Positions 34,225 to 45,725 of a stretch of 64,000 nt of DNA are shown here, in pieces. The stretch spans positions 19,326,438 to 19,390,437 of the forward strand of contig OY759267.1 of the NCBI GenBank assembly GCA_963662155.1, written 5' to 3'. Both the position numbers and the translations under genes were made by a program. Below the pieces are notes generated by a model. That model made no database searches, had not been told where the DNA came from, and saw nothing but the letters and a program-made list of their open reading frames with translations. Numbering within the stretch: position 1 is the stretch's first letter; each line of letters opens with the position of its first letter. This stretch comes from Lamellibrachia columna. Its lineage: Eukaryota; Annelida; Polychaeta; Sabellida; Siboglinidae.

Positions 34225-35203
34225 TAGGGGAGACCGGGGCTGGTTGTTACACTGGTAATGTGTACATACATACGTATTACAGACAAAACTACTAGTGCAA
34301 ATTAGTGCCGTTAAGCAATGTTTGAGTATGTTTTAATATAATGTGCTGTGAATGAGACGGTTCTGGGGCAAGTTGTAACATTTCCCCGTACAAATGATGG
34401 TATCAAGCGAAAAATGTCACTCGAGGAAGAAACAGTGTTGGGAAAGTATAATCCATTGTGGCGATTGTAATTAGCATGATTCTGTTCATTGCATTGTTTC
34501 AATGGTGTTTCAATGGAGGATCTGCCGATTTTTCTATAAGTATCCTAGATATGAATTAAGACAATTAAAAGCCATAAAATTATTACACAGATATGCTTGC
34601 CGTAACGGAACAACACATAATGTTACAAGTTGCCCCGCTGGTCGTTCCAACTTGCCCCGCTGGTCGTTCTAACTTTCCCCGCTGGTCGTTCCAACTTGCC
34701 CCGCTGGTCGTTCCAACTTGCCCCGCTGGTCGTTCTAACTTTCCCCGCTGGTCGTTCTAACTTTCCCCGCTGGTCGTTCCAACTTGCCCCGCTGGTCGTT
34801 CTAACTTTCCCCGCTGGTCGTTCCAACTTGCCCCGCTGGTCGTTCTAACTTGCCCCGCTGGTCGTTCCAACTTGCTCCGCTGGTCGTTCTAACTTTCCCC
34901 GCTGGTCGTTCCAACTTGCCCCGCTTGTCGTTCCAACTAGCTCCGCTGGTCGTTCTAACTTTCCCCGCCGGTCGTTCCAACTTGCCCCGCTGGTCGTTCC
35001 AACTTGCCCCGCTGGTCGTTCCAACTTGTCCCAAATCGGGTTAAATTACAACACTTAAGGAGACCTCATAAATCAGATTTTTTTATTTATACACTTGCTA
35101 CATTCGGGAGATTTTTGCGGTTTCGATCGGGTAACAATTTGAACAGCAATCCCGAAAGATGCTGTTTTTTGTTACAACCAGCCCCGGTCTCCCCTACACA
35201 TCT
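34225..35203. mobile_element. Non-autonomous TIR element with internal 22-bp satellite
   Basis: TAGGGGAGACCGGGGCTGG at 34226 and its reverse complement ending at about 35203 flank the array and unique sequence. TA lies at both outer ends and may be a target duplication. No transposase is encoded. The satellite unit shares the GGGGCAAGTT/GGGGCTGGTT core with the terminal repeat. The left arm keeps only one such terminus (about 32488-32515). Confidence 0.6.
34625..35036. repeat. 22-bp minisatellite, right arm, about 18 units
   Basis: Reverse complement of the left-arm unit, with a recurrent TCTAACTTTCCCCGC variant not seen on the left. Confidence 0.97.
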
Positions 35204-35659
35204 TAAAAATAATACGAATAATACGATATCGACAGGAAGCGAAAGCAGAGATTTCAGAAGTGGTGCTGAGTTAGAAACAAGGAGACGCTGTAGTAGACCT
35301 ATGCTTGGGCCGTGATTTCAGGTTCATTAACATAAATGAAGCCTATGTTGTTTGGCTGTTCATTCACGTAAATGTTGACGAGTAGGCGAACCCACTTCGA
35401 TGTAGATCGTCGGACCTCGTGACGTTCTTGCTTTGTGTGCATGTCTGCACGTATGAATGTGTTTGTGCACGTACCCACGCACGCATACGCGCACGCACGT
35501 ACGTACACACACTGTTCGTGTACTACTTCAAGCTATCTAGATCTTTTCCTTCCTTGTTTTTGAAATATACTTCTATTAATGCAGTAGCTTCATAACCATT
35601 TGTGCCGACACCCTATCCCTGTGCCGACACCCTATCCCTGTGCCGACACTCTCCAAAAC

Positions 35660-36062
35660 GATATGAAGCAACTAGAGAAGTGGGCAGAGGACTGGGAGCT
35701 TTAACGGAAACAAATATTACATCCTTGGTAGAAAATAAACTGATTTCTTCTACAGTTTAAATAACGCCTGGAACGTGTTAGCAGCAATCCATACCTCGTC
35801 TCACCATTTCAGACGACTTTTAATGGCACTCACATAATCACCCGTCACACAAAAGCAAACTCCACACTCGGTTCTTTAATCAACAGTAAAAGGACAACAT
35901 ACATTGCCCTTGTGCGCTCTGTCCTATAACATGGAGCCATTGTATGGGACCAGTACCATCAGGGCGACATAAATCGACTTGAGAGAATGCAACACAGCGC
36001 CGCCCGTGTCCTCTCTGGCAACTATCGCTCAAGGCATGAGACGTATGTATCCACCATGCCAT
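35660..36062 (+). pseudogene. Decayed LINE RT C-terminal fragment
   Basis: Broken frames read KANSTLGSLINSKRTTYIALVRSVL and then INRLERMQHSAARVLSGNYRS, the thumb/C-terminal region of a Jockey/CR1-type LINE, with stops. Confidence 0.65.
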
Positions 36063-36066
36063 ACCT

Positions 36067-38045
36067 CCTGTTAAAAGACCAAACAAAAGACGAGTACAGC
36101 CGAAATGTTTTACAGACTGTGTAACCGTTAATATCGTTGACAGACATCAAACCAATAACTCCAGGTGCTTTGTAGAGCAGGCAGCCGACACAGACCAATT
36201 CAAGAATTCCTGTTTTGTAAAGACGATAGTTGAATGGAACCAACTCAGTAAGTTTCAAGTCCGGGCAGGGACAATGGGCGAATTCAGGTGCCTATCATAA
36301 GAACTGCACAACCAATAAACTTCATGTGCACTCACTCCGCCGTAGGCTATACCCAATACTGGCTCCTTACGACGTAATATATTTATAATTAGATTTAGAA
36401 TTTAATATGTTTAACACTTCAACTTGGTCTCCTCTTAATGTTCTCGTCTCTAGTGTTGCCAAGCCACATTCTAGTAATCGTCTGTTTTTATTATATATAA
36501 CTAAGATTGCTTCGTTCTGGAATCAGGCTTAGTTGCTCCCTTTTGTGTTTTTTAGTTTATCTGTGTCCTTCATGCGATATGGTCTCCGAGCTTGTGAGCA
36601 GTATTTTTTTACTAAAGCCTATACAGAAATATGGTTAGGTCTTAGGCAAGTCGCTTAGTATTAGATCACATTTACTCGGGGAAAAATGAAATCAACACAA
36701 ACACGAGTTGCAACTGCAGTTGGTCAACTATTCAATGGACCCTAAAACATGCTTCCCTCTGACGCACGTTGTATTGCCTTCAGAGTTGATGCATATCAGT
36801 TAATTGAACGAATGCAGTGGATTCACCAATCCGGAACGAAGTTCATGATTTGTTTTCAATAATATAACTGTGACACATAAGCATAACTGTGACATATAAC
36901 ATGCACGTTCTATATCTATACAGGCCTTGCTATACGTCCTTATATAGTTTGCAATGCGTTAATGAATATGAAACAAAACCTAGCACATGGTCGACCTTAA
37001 TTAGCTCGATAACCAATGACCCAAACAGTCTCGACAAGGTGTTCTGTAGCTAAGAAGGCCAGCTTTCTCTCTACGTCAGTGACAACAGGATCAACAGAAT
37101 AATACGGGAAAAAATTTTTCTCGAGTTTTATGGTTTCGAATTAATGTGCTAAACAAAATTACCGATTAATGGCCATGTGTTTATGACGTCATCTTCCGGG
37201 TTGGTTACACTGGCAATGTTTGTTCCGGTGAATGTTGGACAATGCAGTTGATAACGAGCTAAGTATCGGCATTTTGGCAGCGGAATGCATTCATGGATTC
37301 CGGTGTCGGATATCTAAACGCGCTGAGCCAATGTAGCGGCTCTCTTGGTATGCGCTCTAATGCGCATCTGTGTCAAATTGTGATTACCAAAATTACTGAG
37401 ATTATTAGCTTCATGGGCGATGCGTTCAGCGGTTTTTTGTGTTCAAGAAGATTTTTCGCGACTTCAGTTAGTTCGCAGCAGATACATGGTTGTGCAGCTG
37501 GTGTTTTATGCCTGCCATTTGTCGTGATCGTTTCGTACGATTTGGAACAGTCAGCCTTATGCAAGTCGTACATTGATCAACTTATGTTGCGAGTCGCGCA
37601 TTTGTTCGGCTAGCAAAGATTCTCCGTGCCATGATTGACAGCTCTCATTACACATTGCACATCACACGTTTTACTGAGAAGCGGAGTATTGTACAATGCA
37701 CGACTGATCCATTATAAGTTGAACAAATTCACCACTTGCAACACATGTTTACATATTTAATCAACAGATAATGACCATTACACAAACCGAAGAACATCAA
37801 ACGTATTTGAGCAAACACGTAACACCCATAAAAAATATTCTGTAACAAGGCTACATATGACATGCATAATCAACAACGAAATAACTATCTTCTAGTTGGC
37901 ACTGGTACAAAAGGAACAAAGATGTCCCGGCATATCATTTCGACTCGAAGCACATTCAGACCAACCATTTGCAGATTAATTAAACCGGCCAACAATGTAA
38001 TGGATCTATTACCAGTACAAAATCTGCGCATAATAATCATTGCTA
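36067..38045. repeat. Segmental duplication unit D'
   Basis: Second copy of 25801-27125, followed by the downstream flank of gene 2. It includes an old LINE relic (about 36280-36620) and a partial copy of the CRE/ETS-like repeat at 37180-37285, with TGACGTCA at 37184-37191. Confidence 0.8.
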
Positions 38046-38575
38046 TACAATGAAAGTATTACAAGAAACTTGACTTTAAAATAAAAACATACATTGTGAC
38101 AGTACCTAACACATGACAATGGCTGCTATTCAACACTAAGTGAATACAAACTACGTTTTGACACAAGGATCATCGCATTAAGTGAAGTGAAAATGGAAAC
38201 GCTGAAAACTGACGAATTTCACCCTTTGTGAAATGTCGTAACTTTGTCATGTAATCGGCGGAAGGATGGAAGTCACGTCCATAGTCAGCATTGACCTGCA
38301 CAATGTTTACCTGTTTGGATATCGACTATTTTAAACCTTACCAGATCAAACGACTAGAGTAAATTCTTTCGATGATTTGAACAAAATAGACATTTTTATT
38401 AAATCGACTGCGGGTGTTACATAAACATTCACACACTACACATTTGGACATCGACGAACAGGATTTGCGATTGGCTAAATCAGTTGAGGATGGGGTTTGA
38501 AATGTCTGATATTACACCAAACCTTAGGCTTTAAAACGAGCGCAATATCATGCTTGGAAATATTATTCTAAAACG

Positions 38576-38780
38576 TGAGTAGTAGTAGACGTAAGTTTCT
38601 GAATGCTTAATTCCGGAGGCCATGTGCCTGAACGACTTCCGGTTGCGTGCGCAGCCAATCAGAGCGCCCCCTGACGGCTGTAGAGGGGGCGCTCTGATTG
38701 GCTGCGCGCGCAACCGGAAGTCGTTCAGGCATATGGCCTCCGGAATTAAGCATTCAGAAACTTACGTCTACTACTAACGT
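38576..38780. mobile_element. Palindromic MITE
   Basis: Two arms of about 90 bp, nearly perfect inverted copies, meet at a loop around 38672-38683. The arms contain AGCCAATCAGAGCGCCCCCT. AACGTGA flanks both ends (about 38570 and 38777), a likely target duplication of 7-8 bp, which would fit a hAT-type element. Confidence 0.75.
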
Positions 38781-38895
38781 GAAATATAATGATATACTCA
38801 TGCGTTATTATTGTGCGTTAATTTAGACTAAATAGTTCGAGGTAACCGATGCTCGGTTTATCGATGCGTGCAAACTACACTGTGTGCTACAATCT

Positions 38896-39062
38896 TCACG
38901 TGTCCGCCCGATCTCCACAGGGGTTTCTTGTACAACCCGGTATGTCAACACACTTTGCTCCACCCGCACACGTCCGTTGCCATGTCCCATGGGTGCACCC
39001 GAACTCCACGTATTTCTGTTCGTCGCAGCACATATAGTAGTGTCCTTCTTCACAAGACGTTC
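38896..39062 (-). CDS. Gene 2 exon 8: Cys-rich C-terminal domain
   Basis: The acceptor AATTCCAG gives SCEEGHYYMCCDEQKY, FGCTHGTWQRTC, GGAKC and two further Cys, then TGA at 38898-38896. All eight Cys match gene 1 despite wide divergence elsewhere, which suggests past constraint on the fold. Confidence 0.78.
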
Positions 39063-39413
39063 CTGGAATTATATGATTGCATTAATGTCTAGCCAGAAAT
39101 ATTTGCAACCAGCTGTTTTTCGTTATTCTACCATTTTTGTTATGGCTGAAAAATTTGTGTGGCACATCATTATGTAACAACAACGACTGCAACAACAGTC
39201 GTAATACGTTGGTAGTGGGCGCCTATTCTTGATATTATCAGGTAATTTAAATATACAAATGTTGTCGTTATTCGATACTATCTTGTATACGTGCATATGA
39301 CATTGATAAAATATAGCTATATCTATATCAAAAACCGAACAATCAACTGGTATGTTTGCGCTGTCTATTTCAGGCCATGATTACAGAGAAGGAGAAACTG
39401 CCGTGAAACTTAC

Positions 39414-40053
39414 TATTGTAGTGCGCACATGTTGGAATGATTGCAGGACAGGCAGCTGGTGGTGTTGTCACCGTTCCGGCAGTTGGCGATGTATTTGTTG
39501 ACATTGTTGTCGTTGTGTTTCTGCAGCCGTTGTTGTTTCTGCAGTCGTTGTTGTTGTTGCTTCTGTGGTTCTTGTGTCTGCAGCAAGTGTTATTGTTTCT
39601 GCAGCAATTGTTGTTGTTTCTCCTGCAGGGGTTGCTGATTCTGTAGTTATTATTTCTGCAGCCGTTCTTGTTGTTTCCGGAGTCGATGATATTGTTTCAG
39701 TAGCTGTTGATATTTCAATTGCCGCCAGTGTTGTTGTTTCTATAACCGTTGTTGTTTCTGTAGCTATCATTGATGTTGTTGTGTGTGCTGTTGTTGTTGC
39801 TTTGCAGTTTTTCTTTCTGGAGTTGTTATTTCTGCAGTTTTTGTTTCAGCAGCTGTTGTTGTTGTAGTTGTTGTTGTAACTGGCGTTGTTGTAGTTACTC
39901 CTGCCACTTTTGTTCCTTCTGTCGTTTTTTCTGTTGTTGTTGTTGTGTCTCTCTTTTCTGTCCCTGTCACTTGTATAACGGAAAATATCGTTGTCTGACC
40001 GGTAGCGACCTCTGGAGGTGAAACTCTTTTCGTTGTTGGCTGCCTTCCCTTCT
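39414..40053 (-). pseudogene. Gene 2 exon 7: frameshifted mucin exon
   Basis: The acceptor (TCAACAG) and the KGRQPTTKRVSPP start match gene 1. The Thr-rich region is shorter and irregular (TTTTAAETKT, TTTVIETTT) and changes frame near 39780 and 39520. The 640-nt length does not fit the phase 1-1 requirement. The end, CPAIIPTCAHYN with donor GTAAGT, keeps the two Cys. Confidence 0.75.
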
Positions 40054-40734
40054 CTGTTGATGAAATATAATAAATATATATGCATGGAAATAAGACGTGT
40101 AAATTCAATATTAGCATTGTCATTCTTGAATGTGTGCGATGTTTATTTGTCAGATCTAGTCAAGGAGTTTATTATCAAGGAGAAAATTATTATTATGGTG
40201 TGTAAGCGGGTTTATTAACAATGCTAACGTAAACCGACACCTCACTGCAGTCATCGGAGAAGATTAATTGTTAACTGGCATTGATTAACTAACTGAATTT
40301 AAATCAAATAAATTATTTTTATTAATTGAGCAATTCATCGCTTACTGTAATTCAATTAAGTTAAACTAATGTTCTCGTGAATATTTGCCTGGACGAGGGT
40401 TTGGAAACGTATTTCATGACTACTTTATATTCTAGAAATTAATCTAAATTATGTTAACCTTTTGGGTAGTATTACAGAAACAAAAGTGGACACACAGATC
40501 ATGAAAACGCATTGATGTTTGAGGTACGCTATGCCATAAGTATTACTTATGGCATTCACCCGTTTAAATGCGAGAATGAACTTTTGTAGTATATTTCTAT
40601 CATCAAACGGTTGTACCGGTGGAAAGCAACAACTAATGCAGTATATCAGTACAATGTTTCTGTTTATAAAAAGCAAAAAGTAAATATGTGGTTTCTTGTG
40701 AAGGAAGTAGTGCATGTGCATGGCACCATCCAAT

Positions 40735-41265
40735 CTCACTACGTGAGTGCACGGGAGCGTTGAACCAGCCAATCCTACTTCGTTTGTGCACGGGTGCATT
40801 GAACCAGGCAATCCCACTACGTTTGTGCACGGGTGCGTGAAACCAGCGAATTCAACTTCGTGTGTGCACCGGTGCATGGAACCAACCACCTCTACTACGT
40901 GTGTGCACGGGCGCATTTAACCGGCCAATCCCACTACGTGTGTGCACGAGCGCATGGAACCAGCCAAACCTACTACGTGTGTGCACGGGTGCACTGAACA
41001 AGCCAATCCCTCTTTCTGTGTGCACGGGTGCATGGAACCAGCCCTACTACGTGTGTGCACCGGTGCATTTAACCTGCCAATCCCTCTTCGTATGTGCACG
41101 GGTGCGTTTAACCAGCCAACCACACTATGTGTGTGCACGGGTGCGTTTAACCAGCCAACCACACTATGTGTGCGCACGGGTGCGTTTAACCAGCCAACCA
41201 CACTGTGTGTGTGCACGGGTGCGTTTAGCCAGCCAACCACACTATGTGTGTGCACGGGTGCAACA
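40735..41265. repeat. 39-bp minisatellite in intron 5 of gene 2
   Basis: About 13 units containing GTGTGTGCACGGGTGC and AACCAGCCAA. Because 39 is a multiple of three, frames stay open on both strands (up to 146 codons), but these are repeat artefacts. Confidence 0.93.
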
Positions 41266-41297
41266 GTACGACGCAGGGAACCAACCAACTAACGTAC

Positions 41298-41362
41298 CGT
41301 AAATTCATCACTGAACACTTCTGATATCTTGTCGCCCGACCTTCTTCCAGCGCCCGGTACAC
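41298..41362 (-). CDS. Gene 2 exon 5: central SEA segment
   Basis: 65 nt, donor CG|GTACGT; encodes VYRALEEGRATRYQKCSV. One codon longer than in genes 1 and 3. Confidence 0.75.
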
Positions 41363-41584
41363 CTTGACACGAACGTATAGCATTATATATTAAGACAGTT
41401 CTCTGGACAAGTCAAGCGTCGCTGCTTCATCCACATGTCGGAGGCTGAACGAGGTTATATCGTTGTCATCTACGTCGTCGTTCAACATCCGTTTGTTTGG
41501 TTTGTTGTATAGGCCTACTTGGCCCTGTGGCCAAATTATATCTATATTTTAGTTCTCACATATAAAAATGACAGCTAGTGTGTG

Positions 41585-41655
41585 GGATGTCAATATCACT
41601 GAATCAATCCGCAGGTCATCCAAGGCCATCCCACACCCCAGGACATCCTACACAC
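41585..41655. repeat. Left remnant of the CATCC/CACCCCAGGA minisatellite
   Basis: A few units are interrupted by the LINE that follows; the array resumes at 45610-45725. Same repeat family as 27.2-28.2 kb. Confidence 0.75.
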
Positions 41656-42004
41656 ACTTTTGACAGTGCGCATGCGTCGGGGTGGTACGAGTCCGTTACA
41701 TCGCTCCACACATTTCACTCAACACAACATGTTCACCAACACAACGAATGACCACAATTGGTACAACAACTCAACATAATCCACTGATCACGCAGAAACA
41801 GACAAACCAAACGACAACAAACGCAACTAATCAAAACAACGCCCTTTACCGCAACACATGAACCAAAATGTCAAAGATGGCGGACTACCACTGCCGGCGC
41901 CGTCCGGGTGAGTCCTTTTCATTTTATCGCTAAGCATTTCATTAGTAAGCTTACTTTTCTTCAAGTCGCCACTGTTTGCTTTTGGATCTAACTTTCAGAA
42001 AACC

Positions 42005-43351
42005 ATGCTACAAAATGTACTCCAATTCAGATGTCCCTTTAGGAAATATTCGCCTCACCTAGTCCCGCATTCCACGCGGATTAATCTTGGGCTAACGCAG
42101 GTAATCACCGTCACTCTCCTAATAGCAACGATCATTGGAACATGTCAACGCGTATCTCGATCAAATCTCAAAATTAAACCAAAATATTATGCCCTAACTT
42201 TGAATCCCCGAATTAAATTCCCACCCAAAAGCAAATTCAAATCAGACATTGTTACACATCTGTACCTCAGCAGACTGATAGCACTCTCAGGCGACATCCA
42301 CCCAAACCCTGGCCCATATGGGCGCCCAATTCCAAATATTACCACTTCTCCATCTAGAAATGAGCAATCCATTTCTACCAACACCCAGTCTGACAGCTCC
42401 ACGCTTAGTACCCCAACACTCCACACATCACAAAATGCAGGCTTAATTTTCGCCCCAAACCCCCAAAACACTTCAACCCCCGAACGCCACAAGAAAACCC
42501 AAGGAAACACACTTAAAGGAATTTTGATAAACACCAACAGCGTTAAGAGCATAGAAAAAGCAACCCAACTAAAGGCAACTATTCAATATAATAATCCAGA
42601 CATCATATTTCTAGTTGAAACTAAATTAGATGCAAACTATGCTACATACTCTTTCCTACCACCCAACTATGAGGCCATCAGAAAGGACAGGAATGTCCAT
42701 GGCGGTGGAGTCCTTATAGCCTTCCGTGACAACATTGTAGCTGAACCCCTCCAAAATTTAAACTCAAATTGTGAAATAATTTGGACAAAAATTCAGTTTG
42801 CACGAAACAAATGCATATACTTTGCATCTTATTATCGACCCCCAAATGACCACCTCCAATCCCTTGAAGCTCTCCACGACTCCCTAACTAAACTATATAG
42901 ATCACAAAAAACTCCCCCTAACGTAGTCATAGCTGGAGATTTTAACCTCCCTGATATCAACTGGACACATCACCAGACCACTAATAACAGCACTGCCAGC
43001 AAGCATAACAAACTACTAGAAATAACTAACGACTTTGGGCTGCAGAACATGGTAAACGACCCCACACGCATCGCTTCTGGCAACATTCTTGACCTCATAC
43101 TCACCTCAAATCCCTCCATTATCATCAACACCCACACCACTCCTGGTATGAGCGATCACGAATCCGTGACCTTCAATGTCAACTTAAACCCAGTTCGCAA
43201 CAAGAAACCCCCCCACCAAGTTTATAGTTACAAATCAGCAGACTGGGACCAACTCAAAGACGACATAGACAAACTAAATCTTGAGTACTTCGACATCGAC
43301 CCCAACTCACAGGATATAGACATAAACTGGACCTTTTCCGCGAACGTCTGA
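42005..43351 (+). pseudogene. LINE N-terminal segment: 2A-like motif and AP endonuclease
   Basis: Residues 1-95 include a hydrophobic segment (VITVTLLIATIIG) and end in LSGDIHPNPGP at 42284-42316, a 2A-like ribosome-skipping motif with His where the classic motif has Glu. Next is the endonuclease (INTNSVKS, LVETKLD, AGDFNLPDINW, MSDHESV). The frame ends through a one-base indel near 43335, beyond which the same protein continues in another frame as the RT part. Confidence 0.85.
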
Positions 43352-43356
43352 CTACC

Positions 43357-45319
43357 TTGATTAACAATAACATACCTAGACGATACACAAAAGCTAAAAC
43401 CCACCTCCCCTGGATAACACGTGAACTAATTAGAATGCAGAGAAGACGAAACAAAAGCCACAAAAAGGCAAAGCAAACTGGACTAAACAGTGACTGGGAA
43501 AAATGTAAGGAACTCCGAAAGCAAGCTACTAAAGCATTAGCAAAATCCTACAAAGACTATGTTAACAACCACATTGGAGACAGCCTGAAAACTAATCCAA
43601 AACGATTCTGGTCATTTATTAAGGCAAATAAACGAGAAAACATTGGCATCCCCACACTTCGAGTAAACGACCAACCAATAATTAATGATCGAGATAAAGC
43701 AAATGCCCTAAACAACCAATTTAGCTCTGTATTTACCCAAGAAAAGCACCCCATCCCCCAAATAGCCCCCTCTACTTACCCCAACATCCCCCTTCTCGAA
43801 ATTGGCTTAGATGGCGTAATAAAGCAGCTGGAAAATCTAAACCAGAACAAAGCTACAGGCCCAGATGAACTCCCAGCCAGAGTCCTTAAAGAAACTGCAA
43901 AGCAGATAGCTCCCATCATCACCCAAATTTGCCAACAATCATACAACACAGGTAAACTTTCTAATGACTGGCTACAAGCATTAGTAACTCCTATACACAA
44001 AAAGAGCCATAAATCTGACCCAGCTAACTACAGACCCATATCACTAACCTGCATCCTCTGTAAAGTAATGGAACATATCATCCTAAGCAACATGTGGAAA
44101 CACCTGCACAAGCATAACATCATTCTCCACTTCCAACACGGATTCCAGTCGGGACTGTCTTGTGAATCTCAACTCATTGAGACAGTCCACGACTGGATGA
44201 CTGCTATGGACAACAAGACCCAAATTGACGCAATCCTGCTTGACTTTGCTAAAGCCTTCGACAAAGTGCCTCACCTACGTCTTCTATCAAAATTGACCTC
44301 CTACGGAATCACTGGAAACACTCAAAATTGGATCAAATCTTTTCTATCCAACCGCAAACAGAGAGTCTCAGTTAACGGTGCCCTGTCGGACATCACAGAT
44401 GTCACATCTGGTGTCCCACAGGGTTCAGTTCTAGGACCTGTCCTCTTCTTACTCTACATAAATGACATAAATGAGAACATCAAATCTTCTATACGCCTTT
44501 TTGCAGATGATAGTATTATATATCGTAAAATTTCTTCCAAAACCGACCACGAAATTCTCCAAACTGACCTAAGCCAACTCCAAACATGGTCAGACAAATG
44601 GCAAATGGAATTTAATGTATCTAAATGCGTCCACCTTCCAATAACAAACAAAACTAAACCCAGCACACACAAGTACTCGTTTTCTGGCCAGCCATTATCC
44701 ACCGTATCCAGCCACTCATACCTCGGAGTAAAATTGGATTCCAAATTAACCTGGACAAATCACGTCACTGACATAACTTCAAAATCTTCGAAATGTTTAG
44801 GCATGATTAAACGAACTCTTGGCCCATGTAAACCCGAAGTTAAGCAAACAGCCTACAACATGCTAATCCGGCCAAAACTTGAGTACTCTTCACCCATATG
44901 GAATCCCCACACCTTTTCACAAATTAAAAGCCTTGAAAGAGTGCAACACTCTGCTGCCAGATTTGTTAAAAATGATTACAGACGGAACACAAATCCAACA
45001 GATCTAATTACTGCCCTTGGATGGCCAACCCTCGAACGAAGGCGCATTATCAAACAAGCCACTACCTTCTACAAAATTCTAAACAACATTATTGAGATCA
45101 CCCCCCCCTCCAGGCCTACTAACTCGCTCTCGAACCCGTGGACAATACATAGCCCCCAAGTGTCGTATAAATGCAATGGTCTTTTCATTTTATCCCAGAG
45201 CCATTCGCATATGGAATATGATTCCATCAAAAATTGCCAACATAAAAAACCCAAAATTATTTCAAGAAGCTATTATGGAACTCCCTTTCACCACACCTCC
45301 TCACCTAAACTGCCTTTAA
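43357..45319 (+). pseudogene. LINE reverse transcriptase segment, frameshifted at a poly-C run
   Basis: RT core with NKATGPDELP, YRPISLTCILCKV, LDFAKAFDKVPH, SGVPQGSVLGP and intact FADD. The C-terminal segment LEYSSPIWNPH and RRRIIKQATTFYKIL follows. A shift in the C-run at about 45100-45108 moves the last 70 residues (FYPRAIRIWNMIPSKI) to another frame, ending at 45319. Only two indels in 3.3 kb indicate a recent copy. Confidence 0.88.
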
Positions 45320-45609
45320 AACACAGTGCTCAGCGTAAACTTATCCATGGTGTGGGTATGGAGACTGTCTATGTGTGCATGTGGCAAGGCAGCGACAGTA
45401 TCCATACACACAACCAACCTATTAACAATTTTCGTTAATCATCTTATACATAAAATAAATAAAACTATCAGATAAAAACCATTTCGGCAACATTAATGAT
45501 ACTAGTCTTTTAATCGAATGTACCTCCCACAGCGCATGCGCACAGTCCACCACAAACTCCTGCGTTAGCCGAAGTTTGGGCTGTTTGGAGTAAACCACTT
45601 GAGACTTGA

Positions 45610-45725
45610 GACACCCCAGGCCATCCCACATCTCAGGCCATCCCACACCCAAGAACTTCCCACACCCCTTGATGTCCCACACCCCAGGACTTCCCACACC
45701 CCACAATATCCTACACCCCAGGACC
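45610..45725. repeat. Right remnant of the intron 4 minisatellite
   Basis: CCATCCCACACC and CACCCCAGGAC units continue the array split by the LINE. Confidence 0.75.

Larger units (their letters stand above)
30117..35655. repeat. Very large inverted repeat (foldback-like structure)
   Basis: The left arm, about 30117-32700, and the right arm, about 34035-35655, are reverse complements through several unique blocks. The outer ends carry three 19-bp GGGATAGGGTGTCGGCACA units. Next come the blocks around 30350-30540 and 35220-35440, the 22-bp arrays, the blocks 32060-32520 and 34210-34620, and the inner ends 32530-32690 and 34045-34190. The spacer (about 1.3 kb) holds copy B of the SEA-mucin gene. 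The arms differ in length mainly because the left array is expanded. Confidence 0.85.
41660..45605 (+). mobile_element. LINE with 2A-like peptide, inserted in the intron 4 minisatellite
   Basis: Near full-length CR1/Jockey-group element, about 3.9 kb including the 5' leader (41660-42004) and an A/T-rich 3' end near 45450-45475. It splits a CACCCCAGGAC minisatellite whose two halves lie at 41590-41655 and 45610-45725. Its sense strand is opposite to gene 2. Confidence 0.75.

Noticed and set aside
34625..35036. CRISPR-like regular array
   Set aside because: Units are contiguous with no spacers, and the context is eukaryotic; it is a minisatellite.
40862..41302. 146- and 123-residue frames with 13-residue repeats
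   Set aside because: 39-bp minisatellite inside intron 5 of gene 2; the unit being a multiple of three keeps frames open by chance.
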